Source of the DNA: Ornithinibacillus bavariensis
Lineage (GTDB): Bacteria > Bacillota > Bacilli > Bacillales > Amphibacillaceae
Length of the DNA stretch: 64,000 nt
Reading direction: 5' to 3'
NCBI RefSeq assembly: GCF_050433565.1
Contig: NZ_JBNPWZ010000003.1
Location: 248,001-312,000, forward strand
The translations under genes and the position numbers were made by a program. Positions 33,767 through 43,050 of the stretch are shown one piece after another; the first letter of the stretch is position 1; every line of letters begins with the position of its first letter. The notes below the pieces were generated by a model. It had not been told where the DNA came from. It searched no databases and was given only the letters and a program-made list of their open reading frames with translations.

Positions 33767-33801
33767 GTCCCCCAAAATATATCGTTACTTTTTTGGGGGA
33801 C
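33767..33801. repeat. Stem-loop after the HTH-kinase gene
   Basis: GTCCCCCAAAA (33767-33777) and its exact complement (33791-33801) enclose a 13-base loop. There is no T-tract after the stem, so it is a weak terminator candidate or an mRNA 3'-end hairpin. The rest of 33802-34017 shows no gene. Confidence 0.6.
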
Positions 33802-34017
33802 GGTATATGTAATTAAATAATCTCTTTCTTATTAATCTTACTTTTGAAATTCGTGTTGCTATTAAGGTGGCATATAACTGATATCAAATTCCTTGATAAT
33901 AATTTTCAATTCTGATTCTATACACCTACATGAAAGATAATGATAAGATAGTTATAGTCAAGCAATGAGTAATGGAAAAAGTTGTAGAGATAATGTTTAG
34001 GAGGCATCGTTCAATAT

Positions 34018-34461
34018 ATGGATAGAATTTCCTTTAGAGATATTGATAGCTCTAATGAACGGATTGTTAGAAGTATAAAATTAAAACCCGGACAAGAAAA
34101 ATTTATTGAAACTGTCGATGAATGTTTGAAAGAAGCTCATACATACCAAGAATGGCATCCAGTCGCAATATATTACGATAAGGAAATTGTTGGCTTTGCG
34201 ATGTACGGTTCCTTTGGTCCTAATAAAGATACTTGGATAGATCGAATAATGATCGATGAAAAATACCAGGGTAAAGGCTTAGGTAGAATTGCAATGATCA
34301 AGCTCATTGATATTGTGTCAATGGAGTATGGGGTAAACGTTATCTATTTGAGTATCATCGAGGAAAATAGAGCAGCTCAACATTTATACGAAAGCTTAGG
34401 ATTTGAATATATTAATGAAAAAGACCCGAATGGAGAACTCATCTTTAAATATACTGTTTAA
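34018..34461 (+). CDS. GNAT acetyltransferase, BltD-like (spermine/spermidine type)
   Basis: 147 residues, a single GNAT domain: HPVAIYYDKEIVGFAMYGSF, then IDEKYQGKGLGRIAMIKLID as the acetyl-CoA loop, and AAQHLYESLGFEY near the end. The layout and several stretches resemble B. subtilis BltD, which acetylates spermidine and spermine, but the substrate is only a guess. An AGGAGG lies 13 bases upstream, further than ideal, so the exact start is uncertain. It stands alone between the HTH-kinase gene and coaE. Confidence 0.8.
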   Translation: MDRISFRDIDSSNERIVRSIKLKPGQEKFIETVDECLKEAHTYQEWHPVAIYYDKEIVGFAMYGSFGPNKDTWIDRIMIDEKYQGKGLGRIAMIKLIDIVSMEYGVNVIYLSIIEENRAAQHLYESLGFEYINEKDPNGELIFKYTV

Positions 34462-34614
34462 GATTATCAAAGAAAGCCATTGCCACTCTAGTAAAGGATC
34501 TAGCAACTTTCTTATCTACCAACTAAATTCGTGCTATAGTCAATAAAAGAGTTCAATAGAAAAAACTTCAACAAAATAGAAAATCGACATTAGCAATTAA
34601 AGTTCAACCATTCT

Positions 34615-34672
34615 AAAAGGGAGTGTAAGATAATCTGTGCATATCACAGTTTTCGTTTACACCCCCACTTTT
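34615..34672 (-). terminator. Stem-loop after the polA-mutM-coaE operon
   Basis: AAAAGGGAGTGTAA (34615-34628) and TTACACCCCCACTTTT (34657-34672) pair with a two-base bulge and one mismatch, and an inner CTGTG/CACAG stem lies between. On the minus strand a TTTTAG follows, so it may terminate coaE. The ends also recall IS256-type terminal repeats. Confidence 0.6.
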
Positions 34673-34743
34673 ATTAATTAATGTAATAGTGAACTATTCT
34701 GGCAGTTTTCTCGATCTTCTAAAAATCAATAAACACTACTTGA

Positions 34744-35343
34744 TCATAGAACATTCCACTTCCTTAAGATGTCCTTTAGCTGCCCAAAACTATCTTCCTT
34801 CGTACCATTATTATTAATTACTGCATCAGCAAGTTCTATTTTTTCACGAACAGGGATTTGTGAACGAATTCGTTGCAATGCCTCTTTCTCACTAGAGCCA
34901 TCTCTACTCATTAATCGTTCAAGCTGCGTGTTTTCATCGACATAGACGACTACAATTTTCTCTACAAAATGGGTTAGCTTGCTTTCAAACAACAATGGAA
35001 TATCCATCACTACACATTTCTCCAATGCCTTAGTATAAGCTTCCTTCTCTTCAAGCATCCGCTTCCGTATAGCAGGGTGAACGATCCCATTTAATTTCTT
35101 ACGCTTCCCCTCATCTGTAAAAATAATGGAACCAAGTTTCTTACGATCAATCGACTGATCCTCCAATAGAATTGTTTCACCAAATTCCTTTACAATCTCT
35201 TGATAGGCAAATTCACCAGGTTCAACGACTTCACGTGATATCTTGTCCGCATCAATTACTGGAATATGAAGCTCTTTAAACATAGTGGAAACCGTACTTT
35301 TTCCACTTGCAATACTTCCTGTTAATCCAATTACTAAGGTCAT
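34744..35343 (-). CDS. coaE: Dephospho-CoA kinase
   Basis: 199 residues from the ATG at 35343 (MTLVIGLTGSIASGKSTVS), with AAAGGAGA before it; the longer frame to 35400 lies inside mutM and is rejected. Walker A GSIASGKST, DADKISREVVEPG and DIPLLFESKL are the family motifs. It phosphorylates dephospho-CoA in the last step of coenzyme A synthesis. It starts 13 bases after the mutM stop, in the polA-mutM-coaE operon. Confidence 0.97.
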   Translation of the reverse strand: MTLVIGLTGSIASGKSTVSTMFKELHIPVIDADKISREVVEPGEFAYQEIVKEFGETILLEDQSIDRKKLGSIIFTDEGKRKKLNGIVHPAIRKRMLEEKEAYTKALEKCVVMDIPLLFESKLTHFVEKIVVVYVDENTQLERLMSRDGSSEKEALQRIRSQIPVREKIELADAVINNNGTKEDSFGQLKDILRKWNVL

Positions 35344-35356
35344 GCTAGTCTCTCCT

Positions 35357-36184
35357 TTACAACTTCTGACACTGAAGGCAGACATGGGTACCACGTCCAC
35401 CCACTTTCATTTTTGTAATAGGAGCTCCGCAATTTTTACATGCTTTATTTTCTTGACCATATACATATAGCTCCTGCTGAAACATCCCCATCTCACCCTG
35501 GCCATTAACATAGGATCGAATGGTAGTTCCTCCCTGCCTTACTGCTTCTTCAAGCGTTGCGATCGCTTGTTTTTGTATTTCTTGGACCTCTTTTTTCTTA
35601 AGCTTATTTGCTTGTTTAAGAGGATGTACCCCGGCTTTAAACAAGGTTTCATCTACATATATATTTCCAAGACCTGCAACCACAGTCTGATCTAATAACA
35701 CTGCTTTAATGGAACGGTTTGTATTTTTAAGCTTTTTGTAAAAGTAATCCAATGTGAAATCTTCATCAAATGGGTCAGGTCCTAGCTTTTTCAGGGGCTC
35801 TTGAATAAGTTCTTCTCCCTTATTTACTAGGTGCATCGTACCGAATTTCCGGACATCGTTATAGCGTAATTCCTCCTCAGTCGTAAAAGAAAATATGACA
35901 TGGGTATGTTTTTTTATCGGTTCATCCTTGTAATGAACACTATATTTTCCTTCCATTCGCAGATGTGAAATTAACGTATAATCATCCAATTCAAATAAGA
36001 GATATTTTCCTTTTCGTTTAATATCATGAATCGTCTGTCCGATTAAAAGATGCTTAAATTGTTCTGTATCCTCTGGTTTTTTAACAATTTTCCCCCAATA
36101 AACGGATACATGGTCAATGGTTCGATTTAATACAAATCGCTTTAATGTTCTACGTATTGTTTCTACTTCTGGTAATTCTGGCAT
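35357..36184 (-). CDS. mutM: Formamidopyrimidine-DNA glycosylase
   Basis: 275 residues starting MPELPEVETIRRTLKRF, with the catalytic Pro2 and Glu3 after Met removal. The helix-two-turn-helix region and the C-terminal zinc finger (CKNCGAPITKMKVGGRGTHV then CLQCQKL) are intact. It removes 8-oxoguanine and formamidopyrimidines and nicks the abasic site. It lies 11 bases downstream of polA, a repair-gene arrangement shared with B. subtilis. Confidence 0.98.
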   Translation of the reverse strand: MPELPEVETIRRTLKRFVLNRTIDHVSVYWGKIVKKPEDTEQFKHLLIGQTIHDIKRKGKYLLFELDDYTLISHLRMEGKYSVHYKDEPIKKHTHVIFSFTTEEELRYNDVRKFGTMHLVNKGEELIQEPLKKLGPDPFDEDFTLDYFYKKLKNTNRSIKAVLLDQTVVAGLGNIYVDETLFKAGVHPLKQANKLKKKEVQEIQKQAIATLEEAVRQGGTTIRSYVNGQGEMGMFQQELYVYGQENKACKNCGAPITKMKVGGRGTHVCLQCQKL

Positions 36185-36195
36185 GTTAATTCTCC

Positions 36196-38832
36196 TTACT
36201 TTGCATCATACCAACTATCGCCATAAGCATATTCTGCCTTTAATGGTACAAGTAGCTCAACGGTTTGCTCCATCATGGCCGGAACAATTTCTTTCAGTTT
36301 CTCTAGTTCTTCCTTTGGAGCCTCTAAGATTAATTCGTCATGAACCTGAAGCAGCATTCTAGCTTGCATCTTTTCATCGATGAGTTTTTCATGTAAGTCA
36401 ATCATAGCCTTCTTAATGATATCAGCAGCTGTTCCTTGAATTGGCGTGTTCATCGCTGTTCTTTCTGCAAAACTACGAAGATTAAAGTTTCTGCTCGTGA
36501 TATCAGGTAAATATCTTCTTCTATTCATTAATGTCGTGACATAACCTTTATGCTTGGCTTCCTGAACGATATCATCCATATAGGCCTTAACACCAGGATA
36601 ACTAGCAAAATAGCGCTCGATAAATTGCTTAGCTTCCTTACGGGTAATGCCTAGATTTTGCGAAAGACCGAAATCACTAATACCATAAACAATTCCAAAA
36701 TTAACTGCTTTCGCCTGTCTTCTCATATTCGAGGTGACTTCGTCTTCAGATACATGGAAAACGTCCATAGCTGTTTGCGTATGAATATCTTGTCCCTTTT
36801 TAAACGCAGCAATTAATTTTTCATCATTTGCTATATGGGCTAACACTCGTAATTCAATTTGCGAGTAATCTGCAGCAAACATAATCCAGCCTTCCTGAGA
36901 AGGAACAAAAGCTTGTCTAATCTTTCTTCCCTCTTCTATTCGGATTGGAATGTTTTGTAAATTTGGATCGATTGAGCTCAATCTACCTGTTTGTGTTAAT
37001 GCTTGATTATAGCGAGTATGAATTTTGCTTGTCTTTTTGTCTACAACCTTTAATAAACCTTCAATATAGGTTGACTGAAGTTTTCCTAATTGACGATACA
37101 ATAGAATTTTGGGGATAATCTCATGCTCATGTTGCAGTTGCTCTAAAACATCTGCAGCAGTCGAATAGCCTGTTTTTGTTTTCTTAACTACCGGCAAGCC
37201 CAATTTTTCAAATAAGATTGGACCTAACTGCTTAGGAGAATTTAAATTAAAGGTTTCTCCAGCAAGTTCATATATCTCTTTTTCAATTTCGCCTAACCGT
37301 TCTTTTAGTTCCGTACTCATTTGCTCGATACGTTCCACATCGAGTATAACACCTGTATGCTCCATCTCTCCTAAAATAAGTGCTAATGGCATTTCTAGTT
37401 CTTTTAATAATTCAAACTGTTCATTTGCTCGTAGCTCTTCTTCCATTTTCTCTTTTAGTGTGAACAAAAGCATGGTTTTCCGTACGATATGGTCAGCTAG
37501 CACCTCTTGGTCTGGTACTTTCATTTTTGCTCCCTTACCATATACTTCTTCATCATATAGAACCGTCTTTAATCCTATACGATGTCCAATTGCTGGAATA
37601 TCATGATTATTCTCAGAAGGATCTAGTAAATATGACGCGAGCAATACATCAAAGCTCATGCCTTTCAAATGAATTCCCTTTTTCCAAAGAGAAACTAACG
37701 ATTGTTTTGCATCAAAGACAATTTTTCTTTGCTTTTCGTCTTCTGCCCAAGTTTTAAAAGCTTCTGATTGAAGTGCAATATCTGTAGGAATAAAATATGC
37801 ATGTTTGCTATTCACTACTCCTATTCCCTCAATAGGTGCAGTATGATAACTATCCGTTAATATTTCAACAATTAATGCTTCTTCACCAGTAAACATATCT
37901 TCTTGAACCTTGTCTACTATTTGGAAATCTATTGCTTCAAACTCATTCGTTGATTCCTCTATGGCTTCATCTGAGCCAACTCTATCAAGTAGGGATTGGA
38001 AGCCTAAATCCTTAAAGATGCTAGTCAAATCCTGAGGAGCAAAACCATCATATTGGAGATCTTCTAATTGTATCTCAACTGGAGACACACAATTAATCGT
38101 TGCAAGTTCTTTACTCATAAATGCATCTTCTTTATGATTGGTTAAGTTTTCTTTTAATTTCTTGCCACTTATTTCATCTAAATGATCATAAACATTTTCT
38201 AATGTTTTATACTCTTTTAGTAGCTTTGTGGCAGTCTTTTCTCCAACTCCAGGTACTCCAGGAATATTGTCTGAGCTATCACCCATTAGCGCCTTTAAAT
38301 CAATAACTTGATCTGGTGTTAACTCCATCTTTTCAACCATATATTCTGGAGTATATGCTTCAACTTCACTTATACCCTTTTTCGTAACATTAACGGTTAC
38401 ATGCTCGGATACAAGTTGTAACATATCCTTATCACCGGAAATAACCTGAACATCCCACTTCTTTTCTTTCGCTTGTATAGCTAATGTACCAATAATATCA
38501 TCAGCCTCATATTGGTCTAGCTCATAATGACGAATTTGAAATGCGTTAAGTAATTCTCTTACTAGTGGAAACTGTTCAGACAACTCTGGTGGTGTCTTTT
38601 GGCGTCCACCTTTATACTCCTTAAACGTGCTATGTCTAAATGTTGTCTTCCCAGCATCAAATGCTACTAAAATATGTGTCGGCTTTTGCTCCTCTAAAAT
38701 ACGTAAGAGCATTGTTGTAAATCCATACACTGCATTTGTATATACTCCCCTATCATTGTTTAATAGTGGAAGAGCAAAAAACGCACGGTATGTAATACTG
38801 TTACCATCAATTAGTACTAATTTTTCCGCCAA
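36196..38832 (-). CDS. polA: DNA polymerase I
   Basis: 878 residues. The N-terminal 5'-nuclease (1-290; LVAFDAGKTTFRH, GDSSDNIPGVPGVGEKTA) is followed by a degenerate 3'-5' exonuclease-like domain (about 315-480) lacking the acidic D-x-E pair, and the polymerase (about 500-878; DYSQIELRVLAHIANDEKL motif A, RRQAKAVNFGIVYGIS, VHDELILEAP motif C). As in other Bacillus Pol I enzymes, proofreading is therefore probably absent. It fills gaps after RNA primer removal and repair. Confidence 0.98.
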   Translation of the reverse strand: MAEKLVLIDGNSITYRAFFALPLLNNDRGVYTNAVYGFTTMLLRILEEQKPTHILVAFDAGKTTFRHSTFKEYKGGRQKTPPELSEQFPLVRELLNAFQIRHYELDQYEADDIIGTLAIQAKEKKWDVQVISGDKDMLQLVSEHVTVNVTKKGISEVEAYTPEYMVEKMELTPDQVIDLKALMGDSSDNIPGVPGVGEKTATKLLKEYKTLENVYDHLDEISGKKLKENLTNHKEDAFMSKELATINCVSPVEIQLEDLQYDGFAPQDLTSIFKDLGFQSLLDRVGSDEAIEESTNEFEAIDFQIVDKVQEDMFTGEEALIVEILTDSYHTAPIEGIGVVNSKHAYFIPTDIALQSEAFKTWAEDEKQRKIVFDAKQSLVSLWKKGIHLKGMSFDVLLASYLLDPSENNHDIPAIGHRIGLKTVLYDEEVYGKGAKMKVPDQEVLADHIVRKTMLLFTLKEKMEEELRANEQFELLKELEMPLALILGEMEHTGVILDVERIEQMSTELKERLGEIEKEIYELAGETFNLNSPKQLGPILFEKLGLPVVKKTKTGYSTAADVLEQLQHEHEIIPKILLYRQLGKLQSTYIEGLLKVVDKKTSKIHTRYNQALTQTGRLSSIDPNLQNIPIRIEEGRKIRQAFVPSQEGWIMFAADYSQIELRVLAHIANDEKLIAAFKKGQDIHTQTAMDVFHVSEDEVTSNMRRQAKAVNFGIVYGISDFGLSQNLGITRKEAKQFIERYFASYPGVKAYMDDIVQEAKHKGYVTTLMNRRRYLPDITSRNFNLRSFAERTAMNTPIQGTAADIIKKAMIDLHEKLIDEKMQARMLLQVHDELILEAPKEELEKLKEIVPAMMEQTVELLVPLKAEYAYGDSWYDAK

Positions 38833-38933
38833 TTGTTATTCCTCCTTACACGACAAATCTACTTGCATCTATTCTACCATTACTATTTCGATAGGTAAAA
38901 AAATTTAGAAGCATCCCTAAAGCGGAGTGCTTC

Positions 38934-40295
38934 TCATTTTGGAAAATATAGATGAAAAGTAGTTCCAGTATTTAATTCACTCTCTACTTCAATCATTCCC
39001 TTATGCAGCTCGACAATATGCTTCACAATTGCAAGCCCAAGGCCAGTACCACCTGTATTACGGCTTCGAGCTTTATCTACCCGATAAAAGCGTTCAAAAA
39101 TTCTAGGTAGCTCTTCCTTTGGAATGCCGATTCCTGTATCCTTCACGCATAGATGGATAAAATCCTGTTCTTCCTTAACTTTTAACGTGACTCTTCCATC
39201 CTTGGGTGTATAGTTTATCGCATTTGCGACTAGATTAATCATAACCTGCTTAATTCCATTCAAATCTGCAAGAAAATCTATTTCAGAGTCATTGTCAATG
39301 ATTAGTTGAATACCTTTTTGATCAGCCTGCTGTTTTAAAACTGGGATAACATCATCTATCAGCTTTCGAGTATTTACCAAAGTAAGCTCCAGTTTGGAAT
39401 CTTCATTTTCCAACTTTGACAACGTTAATAAATCCTGTATTAATGATTGTAGCCGTCTACTCTCTTCATTAATAATACCTAGAAATTGTCTCGCTATCTC
39501 CTTATCTTTTAAATCATCATCTAATAGCGTTTCGGAAAATCCTCGAATAGAAGTTATTGGGGTTTTCAGCTCATGAGAAACATTTGCTACAAAATCCTTA
39601 CGCATTACTTCAAGTTGCTTCAAATCAGAAATATCATACAAGACAAGTACAACACCTTTTATAATATTACGCTCATCAAATATAGGTGCTGAAACTATTT
39701 CAAAATACTGTTTTACCTCAGCATCAAGCGTAACAAAATCCTTTACATTCTCTTCATATAAAAAAGTTTGCTGGATTGTTTTGTGAAGTTTCTCCTGCTC
39801 CATTACATCATAATATAAATATCCAATATAATCCTTCTCCAGCTTCCCAAAAATGGATAAAAACTTCTTGTTGACTAGGTGTATATATCCTTTTTCATCG
39901 ATCAACACTAGCCCACTCTGAATATTTTCAATTACTGTAGTTAATTGTTCTGCAACTATCTTTTCATGAATGGAGATTTCACTAAGACTTCTTGCAAGTG
40001 AATTAATTTTCATCAGCAAAGATGCCATACTTCCACTCACTGGATGATGCATTCTGGCTCGAAAGTTCCCTTTTACTAGTTCATCTAAAGTTACTGTTGC
40101 TTTCTCAATAGGTTTAATGTATTTATCATAAATGAAATGAAGCAAGGACATAAAAACTACAAATTCAGTTAGCAAAACAAGCAACAGGACAAACAGATTA
40201 TTCGTAAATTGGCTTAAAACGATTCCAGTTACAACTAAGGTAATTATTACAATGATTACAAAGTTTAGGAATGGTTTTATCGTAGTGAACTTCAC
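38934..40295 (-). CDS. phoR: Sensor histidine kinase PhoR-like, short sensor region
   Basis: 453 residues, about 125 fewer than B. subtilis PhoR. Two hydrophobic helices (about 9-28 and 34-55) are separated by only a few residues (FTNNLF), so the large external sensor domain is missing. Then come HAMP (about 57-110), PAS (about 115-215), the phosphoacceptor region (FVANVSHELKTPITSIRGF), the N-box NLVANAINYTP and the G-box DTGIGIPKEELPRIFERFY. It should phosphorylate PhoP, whose gene overlaps its start by four bases. The name follows from the pairing and order. Confidence 0.9.
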   Translation of the reverse strand: MKFTTIKPFLNFVIIVIITLVVTGIVLSQFTNNLFVLLLVLLTEFVVFMSLLHFIYDKYIKPIEKATVTLDELVKGNFRARMHHPVSGSMASLLMKINSLARSLSEISIHEKIVAEQLTTVIENIQSGLVLIDEKGYIHLVNKKFLSIFGKLEKDYIGYLYYDVMEQEKLHKTIQQTFLYEENVKDFVTLDAEVKQYFEIVSAPIFDERNIIKGVVLVLYDISDLKQLEVMRKDFVANVSHELKTPITSIRGFSETLLDDDLKDKEIARQFLGIINEESRRLQSLIQDLLTLSKLENEDSKLELTLVNTRKLIDDVIPVLKQQADQKGIQLIIDNDSEIDFLADLNGIKQVMINLVANAINYTPKDGRVTLKVKEEQDFIHLCVKDTGIGIPKEELPRIFERFYRVDKARSRNTGGTGLGLAIVKHIVELHKGMIEVESELNTGTTFHLYFPK

Positions 40296-40984
40296 GTCGG
40301 ATCCTCCATTTTATAACCAAGTCCACGAATCGTCTTAATATAAATCGGCTTTTTCGTATTAGGTTCAATTTTCTCACGTAAATGACTAACATGAACATCA
40401 ACAATTCGAGTATCCCCAACAAAGTCATAATCCCAAACTGCACTTAATAACTGGTCCCGTGATAAAACTCGATCCTTATTCTTAGCAAGATAATACAGTA
40501 ATTCAAACTCTTTACGAGTAAAAGCAAGGACTTCTTCATCCTTCTCCGCTTCATAACGTTCCGGATAGATAATTAAGTCGCCAATTTTTATACGAGTGGT
40601 TGGATTAATACTAGAACTAGTGGTCCTTCTTAAAATTGCTTTGATACGTGCAATTACTTCCTTTGGACTAAATGGTTTTGTTAAATAATCATCCGCTCCA
40701 ATTTCTAAACCAAGTATTTTATCAAACTCTTCATCCCGAGCTGTTAGCATTAAAACTGGTGTATCTATTTTATTTCTTCTTAATTGCTTACATACTTCAA
40801 TTCCATCCATTTCAGGGAGCATTAAATCCAGAATGATAAAATCATAATTGTTTTTATCGGTTTTTCGAATTGCCTCTAAACCATCATAGGCAACATCCGT
40901 AACAAAACCAGCCTTCTCTAAATTGAATTTTAATAATGTTACAATTGATGCCTCATCATCAACAATCAAAACCTTTTCATTCAT
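40292..40984 (-). CDS. phoP: Response regulator PhoP-like, OmpR family
   Basis: 230 residues from the ATG at 40984 (MNEKVLIVDDEASIVTLLKF), nine bases after GGGGA. The receiver domain (1-115) has the phospho-acceptor Asp in YDFIILDLMLPEMDG and the conserved TKPF. The winged-helix domain (from about 130) ends SHLREKIEPNTKKPIYIKTI. Family members bind tandem TTAACA-type Pho boxes. It is the partner of the phoR-like gene, 4-base overlap. Confidence 0.92.
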   Translation of the reverse strand: MNEKVLIVDDEASIVTLLKFNLEKAGFVTDVAYDGLEAIRKTDKNNYDFIILDLMLPEMDGIEVCKQLRRNKIDTPVLMLTARDEEFDKILGLEIGADDYLTKPFSPKEVIARIKAILRRTTSSSINPTTRIKIGDLIIYPERYEAEKDEEVLAFTRKEFELLYYLAKNKDRVLSRDQLLSAVWDYDFVGDTRIVDVHVSHLREKIEPNTKKPIYIKTIRGLGYKMEDPT

Positions 40985-41107
40985 GCAATCCATTCCCCAT
41001 TTCTATTTTTAATAGGAAAAGCTTTATATATATTTATCTTACAATGAATGCTTGGGAAAGAAAATCAAAGAGCCTAATTGTAAAGAAAACTTTATAATTG
41101 TTTGCTT

Positions 41108-42571
41108 TTAATTAACTTTTCGTATCGTATGTGAGATTGGGTTAATTTCATATTGTATATCAGCAATCCCTTGAACGAATGATTTGTCATGTGACGTAAA
41201 AATAATCATTCCTTCATATCCTTGACAATACTTCTCTAGTGCAGTCATGGTAGGAATATCCAAAAAATTAGTTGGTTCATCTAATAACAAAATATTGTAA
41301 TCACCAAGAAACAATTGACAAAGCTGTAATCGGATTATTTCCCCACCACTTAGTGAGCTAATTTTCTTTGTTATATCCATTTCTGAAAACAGCATGTTAT
41401 AGAGAACACTTCTTACAAAGCCCTCTTTATGATTAGTATGTTGTTTTATAAATGATAGTACTGTTTCATCATTTTTCTTACGATAACTCATTTGCTGAAA
41501 AAAGCCAATCCTAGCTTTTGGAGATATAATAAGTCCATCCCCTTTTTTTGCTATATGTTGTAGCAAGGAACTTTTACCAGCACCATTTGGGCCTGTAATT
41601 GCAATTCTCTTTCCTAATGGAAATTGGAAACTGACATTATTTAGTAGGTGTTTCTTTCCTCTGCTTAGACTAAGTTTTTCTGCAATTATAGGGTATTTAT
41701 TGTTCAGTTCCAATGCTTTGGATAATGGAAAAGAAATCCTTTTTTCTCCTCTCAACGGTTCAACTGGATGAAGCTTTTCTATTCTATTTGCAATAGATTT
41801 TGCTGCACGATACATATTCTTTTGACTAGTACCTTTAGATTTAGTTTTACCTAGTCGACTTGGCTTTTCCTTTTTCTTTGTTTTTTTATCTGTACTCATC
41901 ATTTTTTGAGCCCTTACCATTTTATCTTGGACTGCTGTTTCTAACCTACTTCGTTCTTTTTCATAAATTTTTTGTTCATGAATTTTTTGTTCCTTCTCCT
42001 TTTCTTTTTGTGATGCATATGATGAATAATTTCCGGAATAGACCTTGACTGTACCATCAGCAATCTCCCAAATTGTCGTAACCAAGTTATCTAGAAGAAT
42101 TCTGTCGTGGCTGACAATTACCATTGCACCATAATAATTTCTAAGCTGTTCCGTAAGGAAGGTAATTCCTTCTTGGTCTAAATGTGTAGTAGGTTCATCG
42201 ATTAATAGTGCTTCATGGTAACCAGTAAATAAGTGGGCAAGTTTTAATTTTGTCTGCTCTCCCCCACTATAATTTTCATTTAGATTACTAATGTGAAGCT
42301 TTGAAAGTAAAGTAGCATCCACTGATTCTACCAACTTATTCGGTATTTCTAACTGAGAGAAATATGCAGGTTTAACAAACCGCTTTACATATCCTTTATT
42401 AGGTTGAATGGTGCCTGCCAATAATTTTAGTAAAGTACTTTTCCCCACTCCATTCCTTCCAACAATTCCAATTCGGTTAAACTGATGGACAGCTAAGTGA
42501 TCAATGTTTAGTATCTCCTTATCACGAAATGATAAGCTGACATCCTCCATTAGGAATACAATATTATCCAT
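41108..42571 (-). CDS. ABC-F ATPase, antibiotic-resistance (ribosome protection) type
   Basis: 487 residues, two ABC domains and no membrane spans. Domain 1: GRNGVGKSTLLKLL, NYSGGEQTKLKLAH, ALLIDEPTTHLD. A Lys-rich linker with coiled coil (about 190-275). Domain 2: GPNGAGKSSLLQHI, SLSGGEIIRLQL, ILLLDEPTNFLD. Both Walker B Glu residues are present. The length and linker suit the Msr/Vga/Lsa/VmlR group that dislodges macrolides, lincosamides, pleuromutilins or streptogramins from the ribosome, rather than the housekeeping EttA. A leader peptide and attenuator upstream support antibiotic induction. It sits between phoP and mdh, where B. subtilis has no such gene. Confidence 0.88.
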   Translation of the reverse strand: MDNIVFLMEDVSLSFRDKEILNIDHLAVHQFNRIGIVGRNGVGKSTLLKLLAGTIQPNKGYVKRFVKPAYFSQLEIPNKLVESVDATLLSKLHISNLNENYSGGEQTKLKLAHLFTGYHEALLIDEPTTHLDQEGITFLTEQLRNYYGAMVIVSHDRILLDNLVTTIWEIADGTVKVYSGNYSSYASQKEKEKEQKIHEQKIYEKERSRLETAVQDKMVRAQKMMSTDKKTKKKEKPSRLGKTKSKGTSQKNMYRAAKSIANRIEKLHPVEPLRGEKRISFPLSKALELNNKYPIIAEKLSLSRGKKHLLNNVSFQFPLGKRIAITGPNGAGKSSLLQHIAKKGDGLIISPKARIGFFQQMSYRKKNDETVLSFIKQHTNHKEGFVRSVLYNMLFSEMDITKKISSLSGGEIIRLQLCQLFLGDYNILLLDEPTNFLDIPTMTALEKYCQGYEGMIIFTSHDKSFVQGIADIQYEINPISHTIRKVN

Positions 42572-42651
42572 AAAAAAACCTCCTACAGTTTATTGAATCT
42601 GTGAGAAGGCTGAGGATATAGTATCAATAGGATATTAGCATTATAGCTATA

Positions 42652-42686
42652 AGAAAAAAAGAAAGCGCTAAGAATGACGCCTTCCT
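42652..42686 (-). terminator. Attenuator terminator in the ABC-F leader
   Basis: On the minus strand GAAGGCG pairs with CGCTTTC across a ten-base loop, followed by seven T. It lies about 80 bases before the ABC-F start and after the leader peptide, so it is conditional rather than an operon end. Confidence 0.85.
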
Positions 42687-42781
42687 TTAACCATTTTTCA
42701 AGAATTATTTTAGAGTTTGTTAAAAGTGAACAGACCATTCCCGTTACCTTGTCTCACAGACAGGTCTTTGAACGTATAAAT

Positions 42782-42814
42782 TTACGAGTTCAAAGTAGGA
42801 AAACGTAGTCTCAC
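42782..42814 (-). CDS. Ten-residue leader peptide of the ABC-F gene
   Basis: Encodes (V/M)RLRFPTLNS, GTG start, TAA stop. The perfect AGGAGGG at 42824-42830 is nine bases upstream. It lies between the promoter and the attenuator. Downstream, TTTGAAC/GTTCAAA and ACCTGTCT/AGACAAGGT hairpins overlap or follow its end, as in translation- or transcription-attenuation leaders. I recall RFPTLN-like leader peptides before other ABC-F and drug-exporter genes; this is memory, not a search. Confidence 0.8.
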   Translation of the reverse strand: MRLRFPTLNS

Positions 42815-42848
42815 GATTAACAACCCTCCTAACATTATTATTAAAGGT

Positions 42849-42877
42849 ATAGTATATAATATAAGCTCGATTGTCAA
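42849..42877 (-). promoter_or_regulatory. Sigma-A promoter of the ABC-F leader
   Basis: TTGACA (42872-42877), 17 bases, TACTAT (42849-42854) on the minus strand. It leaves a leader of about 270 bases. Between this promoter and the mdh terminator (42878-43050) I see nothing else. Confidence 0.8.
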
Positions 42878-43050
42878 TAGGTAGTAGCACTGTCTGCAAA
42901 TATTAGATTAGTATTATACTGAAGGCTTGTACATAGTTAGGAAGGGATATTTCACTTTTCTTGGTTTTTTCTTTCAAAAATACTCAATATATGTCAGATT
43001 CTCTGACGGCACAAGGTATTATCTCAAAAAAACTCTATAATACAGCCTAC

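Noticed and set aside
33767..33801. Stem-loop as a standard intrinsic terminator
   Set aside because: No T-tract follows the stem on either strand; kept only as a hairpin.
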